The notes: generated from the letters alone by a model not told the origin. DNA of 64,000 nucleotides from CAWANP01 sp963783445 (GCA_963783445.1 CAWANP010000002.1:310001-374000), one strand, 5' to 3'. Positions 40,210 to 52,000 are shown, numbered from the stretch's first letter. Program-made: numbers and translations.

Positions 40210-41526
40210 CTAGATATCGGCAAAATACCCCTCGCAGGCAGCGTCAAGCATCTGCTCGGACACAACCGGAGGCTTGCCCTGATAGCTGGAGATATCGCGT
40301 ATCTGCTCCAGAATATCCCGGGGATGGCAGGATCGGAGATGACGGTTCTGCACCCGGTAGTGACGCTGGAGAAGATGGTGAAATGCTTCTGTCGTCAGCT
40401 CCAGATTGCGGTTGGTACACTCGCGCTTCATAATCTGCCAGAACAACTGTTCGCTGGGATAGTCTACTTTGAGCTTGTGGCGAATTCGCCGCAGAAAGGC
40501 GTCGTCTACTAGATCGCGCGGGTCAAGGTTGGTGGCAAATACTGTGAGCTGATCAAAAGGGATCTCGAGCTTTTTGCCCGTCTGCAATGTCAAATAATCG
40601 ACGCGTTCCTCTAGCGGTACGATCCACCGGTTGAGTAGGTCCTGAGGCCGCATGGCCTGCCGCCCAAAGTCATCGATCACAAAAAGACCGGTATTAGCCC
40701 GCATTTGGAAGGGCGCTTCATAGGTCTTGGAGATAGGATCGTAGACAAGATCGAGGCTTTCCATGATCAACTCACCACCAACAATGATCTCGGGCCGCCG
40801 GATCAGGACCCAGCGGCGATCCAAGGGGCTGTTGTCGTGGTTGTTGGCTCCTCCCCGTCTTCCGTTGTCGCGCGGATTCGGTACCGGTTTATGATTTACT
40901 TCGTCAAAGACGCGGATGATCTGGCCATCCACGAAGACAGCGTGGGGAAGATAGACATTCCCTTTGAGCATGCGTATGATGGCTTGGGCGATGGCCGTCT
41001 TGCCATTGCCCGGGGGCCCGTACAGAAAGAGGGCCCGGCCCGAATTGATGGCCGGTCCAACTTTGTCCAGGGTGGCCTGGGGCAGGATCAGGTGTGCCAG
41101 GGCGTCCTGCACGTCGGCTGGCCCGACCTTTAGCTCACCCATAGTCTGCCGGTGTACCATCTCGTTGTAGCGTTCCAGCCGGACGGGTGCCGGACCCATG
41201 TAGCGGTTGCGACTCAATGCTTGCACAGCCCGGTTGCTGCCTTTACCAGTGACGACCCAGCGGTACCCTGTTTCGCCAAAGCCCCGCGTACTCGTGATCT
41301 CGATCAGGTTCTCCCGCTTCAAGAAATCTAGAACGTGTTCCATCACGCCGAGATAGGGCAGAGCCAGCGTCTCTGCAATCTCGCCACTGGTCATCTCACT
41401 CCGGAAGTAGACGAGTTTTAGCGCCAAGTCGGACAGAAAGCCAACGGTCAGCCCCGATTCCTCAATGGATTGGGGCTCTGGGATATGTTCCTCGATGTGA
41501 GCCTGTGGTGATACTTGGTTGTGCAC
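40210..41526 (-). CDS. AAA ATPase with N-terminal winged-helix-like domain
   Basis: This 438-residue protein has an N-terminal winged-helix-like region (~25-90, with GVMEHVLDFLKRENLIEI), then an AAA module: Walker A GPPGNGKTA near residue 170, Walker B LFVIDDFG near 280, and sensor segments FATNLDP and FLRRIRHKLKV. A C-terminal helical lid follows. The partner and substrate are unknown; related proteins occur as lone ATPases in Chloroflexota. It reads the same way as the PHP-AlbA_2, Lon and Hsp20 genes upstream, across a 239-base gap (41527-41765) in which I see no gene. Confidence 0.8.
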   Translation of the reverse strand: MHNQVSPQAHIEEHIPEPQSIEESGLTVGFLSDLALKLVYFRSEMTSGEIAETLALPYLGVMEHVLDFLKRENLIEITSTRGFGETGYRWVVTGKGSNRAVQALSRNRYMGPAPVRLERYNEMVHRQTMGELKVGPADVQDALAHLILPQATLDKVGPAINSGRALFLYGPPGNGKTAIAQAIIRMLKGNVYLPHAVFVDGQIIRVFDEVNHKPVPNPRDNGRRGGANNHDNSPLDRRWVLIRRPEIIVGGELIMESLDLVYDPISKTYEAPFQMRANTGLFVIDDFGRQAMRPQDLLNRWIVPLEERVDYLTLQTGKKLEIPFDQLTVFATNLDPRDLVDDAFLRRIRHKLKVDYPSEQLFWQIMKRECTNRNLELTTEAFHHLLQRHYRVQNRHLRSCHPRDILEQIRDISSYQGKPPVVSEQMLDAACEGYFADI

Positions 41527-41765
41527 GGTCGTCTATCTCCCTTTTGCATTGATATACACTCGACAATGAGCGCAGCCCTGACAGATAGGAAGAAACTGGC
41601 AGCTTGCGAACACCACTGCAGGAAGAACCTGGCAATCTCACCGCCTTTGCCGACAGCAATAGGCAGTGAGAACCCTCGGCTCTCCTGTATCTAACGTAGT
41701 CCGGTACTTGTTTGGCGTTCCGAGGCTTAGGGATACGAATCAGCAGACCGGACCTTGGCGATGAA

Positions 41766-43510
41766 CTACGAACCGTTATCCTGGGTGTCTGACTCTTCCT
41801 CCAGGAACAGGCGCCATGTGCCATCTATGCCATCTTCGGTCACGCCATAGTACACGTGGATCTGGCCATCCGGCATTCGCTGGACCAGATCGTACCGTAC
41901 CTTGCCCGCCCGTTTTGAAGATTTCCATACCCCGAGGCGCTCGTCCTCAGCATGCCACTGGACCTCGTTCTCTTGGACTGGTTTGGTTTCCTGCTCGGTA
42001 ATGGCGTAGCGCCAGAGCTTGCGAGCCGAAGAACGGGTGACGTTGCGTACGACGCTGCCGTTGCGTAGGTCTTTCATCGTATGGTAAAGGGCGCCCCGGC
42101 GTTCGGTACTTTCTACGATCTGTACCCCGGTTCCCGGTGGCTCCACGGCGCCAGGCGGTGTACCCGCCTCTACCATGGCCTGCGCGGCGTCTGGGCAGGG
42201 TTCGGGTTCAGCAACCAGCGTACGTTTGACCAGGGCCACGATCTCGTCGCGCATGGCGACACTGGTCTGTGCCTCTTGCCGCACATAGATGCTGGTGCCG
42301 TCGATGGTGTAAGGCACGTCTTCGCCCAGAGGTACGCTGAGTTGGAGCACCATCCGGCCAAGGGTCTCGACCGTCGTGATCTCGACTTCCAGGGGAGGCG
42401 CGATCTTGCGCTGGAATTCACCCTTGAGTGTAGCGATGGCCTCATCAGGCTTGGCTACACCGGCTGGCAGTCCCTTGGGATCGGCCTTGACGCCCACATA
42501 GACCGTACCCCCATTTGTGTTGGCCATGGCGACCACATCGCGCAAGATGGCGTGCAGCCGTCCGCCCTGCTTGGCCATGCTTTCGTGGAATGCTTGCACG
42601 ATGCTGGGGCCCTCGTCGCGAGCTGCTTGGACGTGGTCAAAAGGCGCCTTTGTCGGGCGATAGGGACGCGTGCGGGAGAAATCCTCGCCCAGAAACACGG
42701 CCTTGATCGCCTCAAAGCTCGGCTCCGGCAGCAGGATCTCTGTCACGCGGTCGCCCCAGCCCAGGCGTTTCGGGTCGCTGGGGTGTTGGGTCAGGCGGTG
42801 GGCATCGGAGCCCTGGATACAGTGCATCCGGCGGGGGTACTCGGGCTTGCGCCCACTAAAGAACCAAGCGGTCGTCCGCCTCCCCTTCTTCTCAAGATCG
42901 GTGACCTCCAGGGCGTGAAGGTGCCGGTCCTGGGTAAAGGCGATACGCGTCTGCCCGCCAAAATCGAGCCCACGCATGGCCACGCCGTGGGTAGAGTTGG
43001 CGTGGGCGGCAATGGCCAGGCCCCCAGCTTCATCGATGACCCGATAGGCGGTCAGGACGTCGGTGGTCGCTCCCACCTCGGTCGCGCCCTCATCCAGCTT
43101 GTCAGCCGAGACGTTCAACTCGATGAGCAGATGCTCCAGGCTGCGGATGCTGGTCTCCTGAGGGAAGATGGCCAGGACGTGAAACCCCAGGGTTGCCGTG
43201 AACTCAAAGCCCGGGCAATACCAGAATCTTGTTCCCAATGCGCCGGAATTCGTCCAGCTGGCGCTTCTCTTCCGGGTGGATGCGTCCCAATCGCTCGAGG
43301 AGTTGAAGCTGCTCAATTTCCTCCTGGAGGGCAGCGCACCCGGCAACGGTGTTGTGGTCGGTGATGGCAAGAATATCCAGCCCCTGCATCTCCGCTTTGT
43401 GCAACAAATCCAAATAGCTGACACCTGGCTCCTGCCAGTCGGCTGAAGCAGGCGTGTGGAGATGCAGATCCATCTTGTACCACTGCATCTTTTTCTTCTT
43501 TTTTTGCCAC
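41766..43510 (-). pseudogene. PHP-domain protein fused to an AlbA_2 domain, frameshifted
   Basis: The likely start is GTG 43510 behind TGAGGAG, with an A-run of seven just after it that throws the frame; ATG 43488 lies in the frame of the PHP domain. The PHP part has DLHLHTPA, AITDHNT and later IAAHANS and GSDAHR, the metal site of a PHP phosphoesterase. One extra G in a run at 43211-43213 breaks it; the remaining ~470 codons continue in frame. The second half has an AlbA_2 (Schlafen-like) domain with MANTNGGTVYVGV. The C-terminal ~110 residues are unassigned. Nucleic-acid processing is inferred. Two one-base fixes restore about 580 residues. Confidence 0.75.
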
Positions 43511-43520
43511 TGTGAACTCC

Positions 43521-46089
43521 TCAATGAATAGTCAATTGCCCAATAGCCTGTGCTCAATCTTCTGCGATAGATCACCTCCTCAATCTCAATATCGGCATCT
43601 TTCGACTCCCCCTCGATTCTGGCTACCACTGGATCAGTCTGGGACTGGTCCCGTCTGCGCAGGGCAGCTGCAAAGACGTCGTCCACCCGTTCGGCAAAGA
43701 CAAAGTTCATCTTGTCACGGATCTCCTCTGGGATGTCCTCCAGGTCTGGCTCGTTGCGCTGGGGCAGGATGACCGTGTCGATGCCCACCCGGCTGGCGCC
43801 CAGTACCTTCTGCTTGATGCCGCCCACGGGCAGCACCTGGCCCCGAAGGGTGATCTCGCCCGTCATGGCCACATCGGCCCGGACGCTGCGCTCGGTCAGC
43901 AGCGAAACCAGGGCCGTGGCCATCGTCACGCCGGCCGACGGCCCATCTTTGGGTACCGCACCAGCCGGCACGTGGATGTGCAGGTCGCTCTTGGCAAAGA
44001 TCTCCTCGTCAATGCCCAGATCGTTGGCCTTGGAGCGCACATAGCTGACGGCGGCCTGGGCCGACTCTTTCATCACATCGCCCAGTTTCCCGGTCAGGAT
44101 CAGCCGTTTGTTGCCCGCCATCCGGGTCGCTTCGATGAAGGTGATATCGCCGCCCGATCGGCGTCCAGACCAGGCCGGTGGCCACACCGGGGATCTCGGT
44201 CCGTTCGGCTGCCTCAAAGTAGAATGCGCGGTTTGCCCAGATAGTCGCTCAGGTCATCTGCCTCGACGTGCACCGAGATGCCTTCCTCCTCGGCTACTTT
44301 GGTGGCGACCTTGCGGCACACGGTGCCGATCTGTCGTTCCAGATTGCGCACGCCGGCTTCCCGGGTATAGTCGCGGATGATGGCGCGCATGGCTTCGTCG
44401 TGAAAGTGATCTCGTCGGTACGCAGCGAGTTCTCCCGGATCTGGCGGGGGAGCAGGTACTGCTGGGCGATGCGTACCTTTTCGTCTTCGGTATAGCCGTC
44501 CAACTCCAGGATCTCCATCCGATCGCGCAAGCGGCGCCGGGATGGGCGACAGCATGTTGGCCGTGGTGATAAACATCACCTGGCTCAGGTCAAAGGGTAC
44601 GTCCAGGTAGTGGTCGCGGAAATCACGGTTCTGCTCGGGATCCAGCACCTCCAGCAGGGCTGAGGAGGGATCGCCCCGCCAATCGGCGCCCACCTTGTCG
44701 ATCTCGTCGAGCATAAAGACCGGGTTCTTGGTGCCCACGCGCTTCAGGCCCTGGATGATGCGCCCTGGCATGGCGCCGATGTAGGTCCGGCGGTGCCCCC
44801 GGATCTCGGCCTCGTCGCGCATGCCGCCCAGGCTCATGCGGATGAACTTGCGGCCCATGGCCCGGGCGATGGAGCGGCCCAGGCTGGTCTTGCCTGTGCC
44901 TGGCGGCCCGACAAAGCACAGGATCACGCCTTCCCGCTCTTCGCGGATATGGTCCTGCAGTTCGTCCTGCTCCCGTTCCTCCTTTCGCTCCAGCTTGAGC
45001 TTGCGCACTGCCAGATATTCCAGGATGCGATCCTTGATATCCTCCAGATCATAGTGGTCTTCGTCCAATACCTGGCGGGCGTTGGCGATGTCCAACTGGT
45101 CCTCGGTGGCTACCTGCCAGGGCATATCGGTCAGCCAGTCCAGATAGGTTTTGATAACCGAATACTCGGCTGCCTGGGGTGGCATCTTTTCCATGCGGCC
45201 CAGCTCGCGCAGGGCCTCTTTCTCTGCCTCCTCCGGCATGCCGGACTCGGCGATCTTTTTGCGGTATTCCTCGATCTCGAGCGTCTGCTCGTCTTCTTCG
45301 CCCAGTTCCTTCTGGATGGCCTTGAGTTGCTCCCGCAAGAAAGTAATCGCGCTGCATCTTTTCCATCTCGGACTGGGCTTCGGTCTGGATCTTGCGCCCC
45401 AGCTCCAGGACCTCCAGTTCCTTGGTGAGAATGGATGTCAGCTTGAGCAAGTTTTTCGCGGACGCTGTCGATCTCCAGAATGGCCTGCGCATCGGGGAGT
45501 TCCATGCGGATATTGGTGGCGATAAAGTAGACCAACTGCCGGGGATCATCGAGGTTGATGGCCGCCATCAGCAGTTCGTCGGGCAATTGTGAGACAAGCG
45601 ACACCAACCGGCGTAGGAGATCTGTGGCATTGCGCGTCAGTGCTTCAACCTCCAGGTTCTCTTCGTCGCCAGGTCGTCGAGCGACTCATCAGGCGTGACT
45701 GTCACGCGCGCCCTCAGGTAGGGGGCATCGCCGGTCCACTCGTCGATGTGGATGCGCTCTACGCCCTGTACCAACAGGCGGACGGTGCCATCGGGCGCCT
45801 TGATCATGCGATGGATGGTCGCTGCAACGCCAATCTCATATACGTCCTCAGGTCCTGGTTCTTCGATCTCCGCGTCGCGGGCGGTCACCAGGCCGATCAT
45901 CTGCTTGTTCACCGTGGCATCGTCGACCAATTGGATGGAGCGAGGTTGTCCCACATTCAGAGCCTGGAAGGTGAGGGGGTATACCACCACGCCGCGTAGC
46001 GGCAAGATTGCCAGTTCTTCAGGAACTGCGTTTTCCTCGTCTTCACTGGCGCCATCGAACTCATCCGGGCTCACAGCGAACTGGTTCAT
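43521..46089 (-). pseudogene. lon: Lon-type ATP-dependent protease, broken by seven frameshifts
   Basis: Starting at ATG 46089 this gene encodes Lon, the ATP-dependent protease of damaged and regulatory proteins. The N-terminal substrate domain (LAILPLRGVVVYP), Walker A GPPGTGKTS, Walker B VFMLDEIDKVG, and the proteolytic Ser in PKDGPSAGV with Lys in VGGIKQK are all present but spread over several frames. Single-base shifts are inferred near 45664, 45454, 45339, 44529, 44403, 44225 and 44154 (two losses, five gains). All domains remain conserved between them. The stop is uncertain: as assembled the last frame runs on into the PHP gene, and TGA codons near 43521 and 43532 are candidates. Assembly error is more likely than decay. 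Confidence 0.85.
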
Positions 46090-46146
46090 GCTCGGGCAGC
46101 GATAGTTTTATAGTTATTTTTCTCTGTCATCAAACCGCTTCCTCCA

Positions 46147-46605
46147 CTAAGAGGATTCCTCTATCAGTTCCACGGCCTGGTTCACAACGGGGACCTGGTG
46201 TGGCTTGGCCTTGGGCAGGCGCACGACCAGAAAGCCATGCTGGTACGTGGCTTCGATCTCGTCCTCATCGATCGCCCTGAGCAAATGGACATGGGTTTCA
46301 AAGTGCCCATACAGGATCTCCATCTGCTGGTAGCTCAGCTTGGCTGCTGGATCGCGCCGGACGCCGCTTATGCTCAGTTTGTTGCCCTCCAGCGAGATGC
46401 TAAAGTCCTCCTCGTCCATCCCGGCAATCTCCACCTTGACGATCACGCAATCGTCTGTCTCGTATACGTCTGTCGGTGGACGCCATGTTTGGTGCTGCCT
46501 GGCCGAAACCCAACGCTGACCAGGCACATTCTCGCGCAACACGCCCATCATTTCCACATGTATGTGGTCCACGCTCGTACCTGCTTCCTGTTGACTTTTC
46601 CTCAT
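46147..46605 (-). CDS. Hsp20/alpha-crystallin small heat shock protein
   Basis: This 152-residue chaperone has the alpha-crystallin domain: PPTDVYETDDCVIVKVEIAG near residue 43, DEEDFSISLEGNKLSISGVR, and ATYQHGFLVVRLPKA at the end of the beta sandwich. These proteins hold unfolding polypeptides. Start ATG 46605 fits the GGGAG site better than the adjoining ATG 46608. Lon follows 57 bases later on the same strand, a natural quality-control pair. No CIRCE or HAIR heat-shock operator was found. Confidence 0.92.
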   Translation of the reverse strand: MRKSQQEAGTSVDHIHVEMMGVLRENVPGQRWVSARQHQTWRPPTDVYETDDCVIVKVEIAGMDEEDFSISLEGNKLSISGVRRDPAAKLSYQQMEILYGHFETHVHLLRAIDEDEIEATYQHGFLVVRLPKAKPHQVPVVNQAVELIEESS

Positions 46606-46680
46606 CATACTCCCTCAGGCGTTTCTGGTCTGTAGGTCATCCTACCATAATCAAGATATGCAGCGGGGGCCTGCCGCCCT

Positions 46681-46709
46681 ATTTTACCACAACTGTTCAT
46701 ACTATTCAA
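46681..46709 (-). promoter_or_regulatory. Minus-strand promoter for the hsp20-lon transcript
   Basis: On the complement, TTGAAT (46704-46709) and TAAAAT (46681-46686) are 17 bases apart, about 75 bases before the hsp20 start. Confidence 0.6.
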
Positions 46710-46734
46710 GCTCTTGCGTACTGTGAGACGTAGC

Positions 46735-46763
46735 TTGGGCCAGTGGCCATCCTATAGTATAAT
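46735..46763 (+). promoter_or_regulatory. Promoter of the glycosidase operon
   Basis: TTGGGC (46735-46740) and TATAAT (46758-46763) are 17 bases apart, 43 bases before the GH3 gene. Confidence 0.6.
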
Positions 46764-46805
46764 CCCCGGAGACTGGGTGAGGATCATGGGATTGGAGGGA
46801 GCAGC

Positions 46806-48986
46806 ATGACACAAGACACGCTACGATTCACCGAAACCGACCTCAAAACGGAGGCTCGCGTCGATGAACTCTTGGTGCAGATGACACTGGAGGAGAAGGT
46901 GGGCCAGATGGTCCAGATCAGTGTCCGCGACATGGCCGCGGGAGAGGGCGAGGAACGCATTCTCAGGGGCCAAGCTGGTTCGGTGCTGACCGTCTATAGC
47001 GCGGCTGAAACTAATCGCCTGCAAAAAATCGCTGTTGAGGAATCACGGCTGCGCATTCCCCTGATCATTGGCAACGACGTCATCCATGGTTTCCGTACCA
47101 TCTTTCCCATCCCCCTGGCCGAGTCCTGTACCTGGGACCCGGGGCTTGTACAGGCAGCCGCCCGCATCGCGGCCGAGGAAGCCACCTCCCACGGCACCCA
47201 CTGGAACTTTGCGCCGATGGTTGATATATGCCGGGATCCGCGCTGGGGCCGCATCGCTGAAGGGGCTGGGGAGGATCCATTGCTCGGAGGAACAATGGCC
47301 CGCGCCCGGGTACGCGGCTTCCAGGCAAAGGATCTGGCCAGCGGCCGCAGAATGGTCGCCTGTCCCAAGCACTATGTGGGCTATGGCGCAGCCGAGGCTG
47401 GCAAGGACTATAACACGGTCGATATCTCGGAGCGCGCGCTTCGGGACGTGCACCTACCCGCTTTTGAGGCTGCATTTGAGGCAGGTGCAGGTACCGTCAT
47501 GTCGGCCTTCAACGAGATCGCCGGCGTTCCGGCCTCGGCCAACCCCTTCACTCTGGATACCATTCTGCGAAATGAATTGGGTTTTGGAGGCGTGGTGCTG
47601 AGCGACTGGAACGCCATCGGCGAACTGATCCCCCATGGCTTTGCCGCTGACTTGAAAGAGGCGGCGATGTTGAGCGTTTTGGCTGGTGTGGACATGGATA
47701 TGGTGGCCGACGCCTACCACAACCACCTGGCAGAACTGGTGGCCGAGGGTTCGGTGCCGCTTGCCGTGGTCGACGCGGCCGTGCGCCGAGTGCTCCGCCT
47801 GAAAATCGCGCTGGGGCTGTTTGAGCAGCCCTACGTTGACGAGTCTGTTGCCCTGCAAGTGGTACTGCAGCCTGCATACCGGGCCAAAGCCCTCGAGGTG
47901 GCCCAAAAGTCCATGGTTCTGCTCAAGAACGATGATGGCCTCCTGCCGTTGAGCCCTGACCTGGGGCATGTGGCCCTGATCGGGCCCCTGGCCGGCGACC
48001 ATCACGAGATCCTTGGTACCTGGTACCGTTTCGGGCGCGATGAGGATACGGAGAGCGTACTGGATGGCCTGCGCGTTGTCCTGCCGCCGGCCACAGAGAT
48101 TAGCCATGTACCCGGCTGTGACCTGGCGGGAGCGGAAGAGCCCGATCTGGAGGAGGCCGTAGCCGCCGCCCTGGCCGCCGATGTAGCGGTTCTCGCACTG
48201 GGTGAGGGCGAGTATATGAGCGGCGAGGCACACTCGCGGGCCTATCTCGGCTTGCCGGGGCACCAGCAAAGGCTGCTGGAAGCCGTGCATGCCACCGGCA
48301 CGCCTGTGGTGGTTGTACTGATGAGCGGCCGCCCTCTGGTCATTCCCTGGCTGGCCGAGAACATCCCCGCCATCCTCCAATCCTGGCACGGCGGGATTCG
48401 GGCAGGCCGGGCCGTGGCTGATATCCTGGTGGGAACCGTCAACCCCAGCGCCAAGCTCACGGCCACCTGGCCGCGTGCCGAGGGACAGATCCCCATCTAC
48501 TACGCACACAAGAATACGGGCCGGCCGGACAGTGGGGAGGGAACGGTGCAGCATGACCGGCCGCACCGGTCGAATTATATCGACGAGACAAACGCGCCCC
48601 AGTATCCCTTTGGCTACGGCCTGAGTTACACCTCATTTGAGTACAGCGACTTGACTGTCGAAACGCTGCAACTGGGCCTAGAAGATACGCTGGTCGTGAG
48701 CGCTATGATTGCCAACGTGGGCCAGTGTCCAGGGGATGAGATCGTCCAGCTCTACGTACGGGACCTCGTGGGCAGCGTCACCCGGCCCGTGAAAGAACTC
48801 AAGGGCTTCCAGCGCATATCCCTGGAGCCAGGCGAGAACAGGACGGTGTGCTTTGAGGTGCCTGTACAACAACTAGGATTCCATGGACTCGCGATGGAAT
48901 ATTTGGCTGAACCGGGCGACTTTCAAGTTTGGGTTGGCCCCAACTCTGCAGAAGGTTTGAAGGGTTCGTTCAAGGTGCTTGGTTAG
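46806..48986 (+). CDS. GH3 family beta-glucosidase-like enzyme
   Basis: This 726-residue protein has the complete GH3 layout: an N-terminal TIM barrel with the nucleophile at about D267 (VVLSDWNA), CPKHYVGYGAAEAGKDYNT for substrate binding, a second alpha/beta domain with LGEGEYMSGEAHSR, and a C-terminal fibronectin-like domain. No signal peptide is visible, so it probably acts inside the cell on imported oligosaccharides. GH3 includes beta-glucosidases and beta-xylosidases. The ATG is behind GGAGGGAG. The GH2 gene starts 22 bases after the stop. Confidence 0.93.
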   Translation: MTQDTLRFTETDLKTEARVDELLVQMTLEEKVGQMVQISVRDMAAGEGEERILRGQAGSVLTVYSAAETNRLQKIAVEESRLRIPLIIGNDVIHGFRTIFPIPLAESCTWDPGLVQAAARIAAEEATSHGTHWNFAPMVDICRDPRWGRIAEGAGEDPLLGGTMARARVRGFQAKDLASGRRMVACPKHYVGYGAAEAGKDYNTVDISERALRDVHLPAFEAAFEAGAGTVMSAFNEIAGVPASANPFTLDTILRNELGFGGVVLSDWNAIGELIPHGFAADLKEAAMLSVLAGVDMDMVADAYHNHLAELVAEGSVPLAVVDAAVRRVLRLKIALGLFEQPYVDESVALQVVLQPAYRAKALEVAQKSMVLLKNDDGLLPLSPDLGHVALIGPLAGDHHEILGTWYRFGRDEDTESVLDGLRVVLPPATEISHVPGCDLAGAEEPDLEEAVAAALAADVAVLALGEGEYMSGEAHSRAYLGLPGHQQRLLEAVHATGTPVVVVLMSGRPLVIPWLAENIPAILQSWHGGIRAGRAVADILVGTVNPSAKLTATWPRAEGQIPIYYAHKNTGRPDSGEGTVQHDRPHRSNYIDETNAPQYPFGYGLSYTSFEYSDLTVETLQLGLEDTLVVSAMIANVGQCPGDEIVQLYVRDLVGSVTRPVKELKGFQRISLEPGENRTVCFEVPVQQLGFHGLAMEYLAEPGDFQVWVGPNSAEGLKGSFKVLG

Positions 48987-49008
48987 AGCCTTTGTGCAGG
49001 AGGAGTTC

Positions 49009-52000
49009 ATGCAAGAAGCGCTGCAGGATTGGGAGACGCCCCAGGTGGTCTCGCGCAATAGAGAGGCGCCACACGTCCATCTAGAGGCATACTCTGATGA
49101 GGCCTCAGCGGTCAGGGAGGCTGGCTTCCCCTACCGCCAGTTGCTCAATGGGCGCTGGCGGTTCCATTGGTCCCCGGATCCGGCATCGGCGCCTGAGGGA
49201 TTTCACCAGGTCGACTTCGACGACGCTGGCTGGGATGAAATCGAGGTCCCGGGCAACTGGCAGCTAAAGGGCTACGGGGTGCCCATGTACACCAATGTCC
49301 AATACCCCTTTCCCATCGACCCCCGTCTCCGGGCGGCCTTTGACGACATGGAGGCAAAGGCTGTAGGTAGGGGTGACCTGGCGAGACAGATGCCCAAGGA
49401 GGCCTTTCATGTCCCCTTGGCCGTGCCCCGGGATGACAATCCTACCGGCTGCTATCGTACTCGATTCAGTGTTCCGGCGATATGGACGGGGAGACAGGTT
49501 CGTCTATGCTTTGACGGCGTGGACTCGGCCTTTCATCTGTGGATCAATGGTAGGGCGGTGGGCTACAGCCAGGATAGCCGCCTACCTGCTGAATTCGACA
49601 TAGCTCAGTACCTGTGCCCAGGCGAGAACCTTCTCGCTGTACGGGTCTACCGCTGGTCCGATGGCAGCTACCTGGAGGATCAGGACTTCTGGCGGCTGAG
49701 CGGCATCTATCGTGACGTGGCGCTCTGGGCTCCGCCGCCAGTCTACCTGTCTGACTATACGGTGCGGACTGATTTGGATGGTGAGTACCGGGATGCGAGG
49801 CTCAGCATCAAGGCGACTGTGTGCAACGCGGCCCAGACCGACGCCATCGACTATAGCCTCGAGGCCAAGGTCGTGACAGATGAACCCATTTGCTCACTTG
49901 TTCAGAGCCTGGACGTAGCTGCGGGCGAGGAGGCCGGCCTTGACCTGCTTGGGCTTGTTGCCAATCCAGACAAGTGGTCAGACGAATCCCCCAATCTGTA
50001 CACGCTATTGCTCATCCTCAAGGACGAGACTGGTCATGTGCTCCAGGTCGAGCGCTGCCGGATCGGCTTTCGTCAGGTGGAGATTGTGGGTGGGCAACTC
50101 TGTGTCAACGGCCAAGCCATCCGCATCAAGGGTGTGAACCGTCACGAACACGATCCGGAGACAGGCCACACCGTCAGCGAAGCGTCGATGCTCGACGACA
50201 TCCGCTTGATGAAACAGTTCAACATCAACGCCGTGCGGACCGCACACTATCCGAACGCGTCCCGTTGGTATGAGTTGTGCGACATCCATGGGCTCTATAT
50301 CTTTGACGAGGCGAATATCGAGTCTCACGGTGTCTGGGACAGGCCGGCACGGGATCCACTGTGGCAGCAGGCCTTCATGGAACGGGTGACGCGCATGGTG
50401 GAGCGGGACAAGAACCACCCGTGCATTATCGCCTGGTCGCTGGGCAACGAGGCGGGCCATGGACCCAACTTTGAGGCCGTTGCGGATTGGGTTCACACCC
50501 ATGACCCAACGCGGCCGGTACACTATAATCCGGCTGAAGACCTGCCCTGGGTGGATATCATTTCACCCATGTATCCCCACGTAGATGAGCTGGTATCGCT
50601 GGCCGAGGATCCGGCGGAAGCCCGGCCCATTGTGGCGTGTGAATATGCCCACGCCATGGGCAATGGCCCTGGTGGCCTGGGCGACTATTGGAATGCCATC
50701 GAGCGCTACCCTCGCCTCCAGGGAGGTTTTGTCTGGGACTGGATGGACCAAGGCCTGCGGAAGGTTACCGAGTGTGGGGTGGAGTGGTTTGCCTACGGTG
50801 GCGACTTTGGCGAAGAGCCTCATGATGGCAGTTTTTGTCTCAATGGACTCATCGGGCCTGACCGTGGGCTTCACCCGGGTTTGTGGGAGCTGAAAAAGGC
50901 CCACGAGCCGGTAGTAGTCGAGCCAATGGATCTGAGTGCAGGCAAGGTCAAGATCATCAATCGCTACGCCTTCACCAACTTGAGTGTCTTCTGTATTGCC
51001 TGGATGCTGGAAGCCGATGGCCAGGTATTGCAGTCGGGTGAACTGGAACGGCTGGACGTTGCCCCTGGAACCAGTGAAATCGTGACGATCCCCTACTACG
51101 GGCCTGAGCCAATGCCCGGAGTGGAACACTGGCTGTCCCTCAGCTTCAAAACGGTCCAGGATTCGGCCCTCATTCCCAAAGGCCACGAAGTGGCCTGGGC
51201 CCGGCTCCCTCTGCCGGCTGCTGCGCCGCCGGTTGTCTTTCAGGAGACGATGCCTCTGCTTGCCTTGGAGGATACGAACGCAGGCATGGTCCTGACCGGG
51301 CACGATTTCAGCCTGGTCTTTAACCGCGAGTCTGGTCTCATCGCTGGGTGGGAGTCGCAGGGGCGGCCGGTCATACGGCGGGGACCTGAGGCAAATCTTT
51401 GGCGTGCGCCCACCGACAACGATGCCGAACGGATGGCATCTCTCTGGCAGGCTGCAGGCCTGGACCGCGTGCGAGAGCAGGTTCAGGCCATCTCGACGGA
51501 ACGGATCAGTGACGGCATCGTGCGGGTTCAGGTGGAGATGGCTGACCTGGAGGTGGGAATTACCAGTTGCTATGTCTATTTGGTCTATGGCAGCGGCGAT
51601 GTGGTTCTGGAGCACCGGGTAGGTCTCTTGAGGGCCTTGCCACCACTGCCCCGTGTGGGCATCCGGTTTCTTCTACCGCGTGTGTACAACCGGATCACGT
51701 GGTACGGGTCCGGCCCACACGAGACCTATGCCGACCGTATGCTGGGCGCGCGCGTGGGAGTGTATCGCAGTATCGTCGATGGACACGACCTGCCCTACGT
51801 GGTGCCGCAGGAGTACGGTAACAAAACTGAGGTGCGTTGGGCAGCTTTGACTGACAAGGATGGCGTGGGCCTGTTGGTCGCGGGGATGCCCAGGCTGAAC
51901 GTCAGCGCTCACCCTTACACCGCACTCGACCTGGCTCGGGCCCGGCATGTTCACGAACTCAAGCCACGAGAGCATCTCACACTCAACCTGGACCTGGCCC

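Noticed and set aside
42081..43364. 427-codon plus-strand open frame opposite the PHP-AlbA_2 gene
   Set aside because: The minus strand encodes recognisable PHP and AlbA_2 motifs; the plus-strand translation has low-complexity composition and no family.
46609..46805. CIRCE or HAIR heat-shock operator before hsp20
   Set aside because: Neither the TTAGCACTC nor the CTTGAGT inverted repeat is present in the gap.
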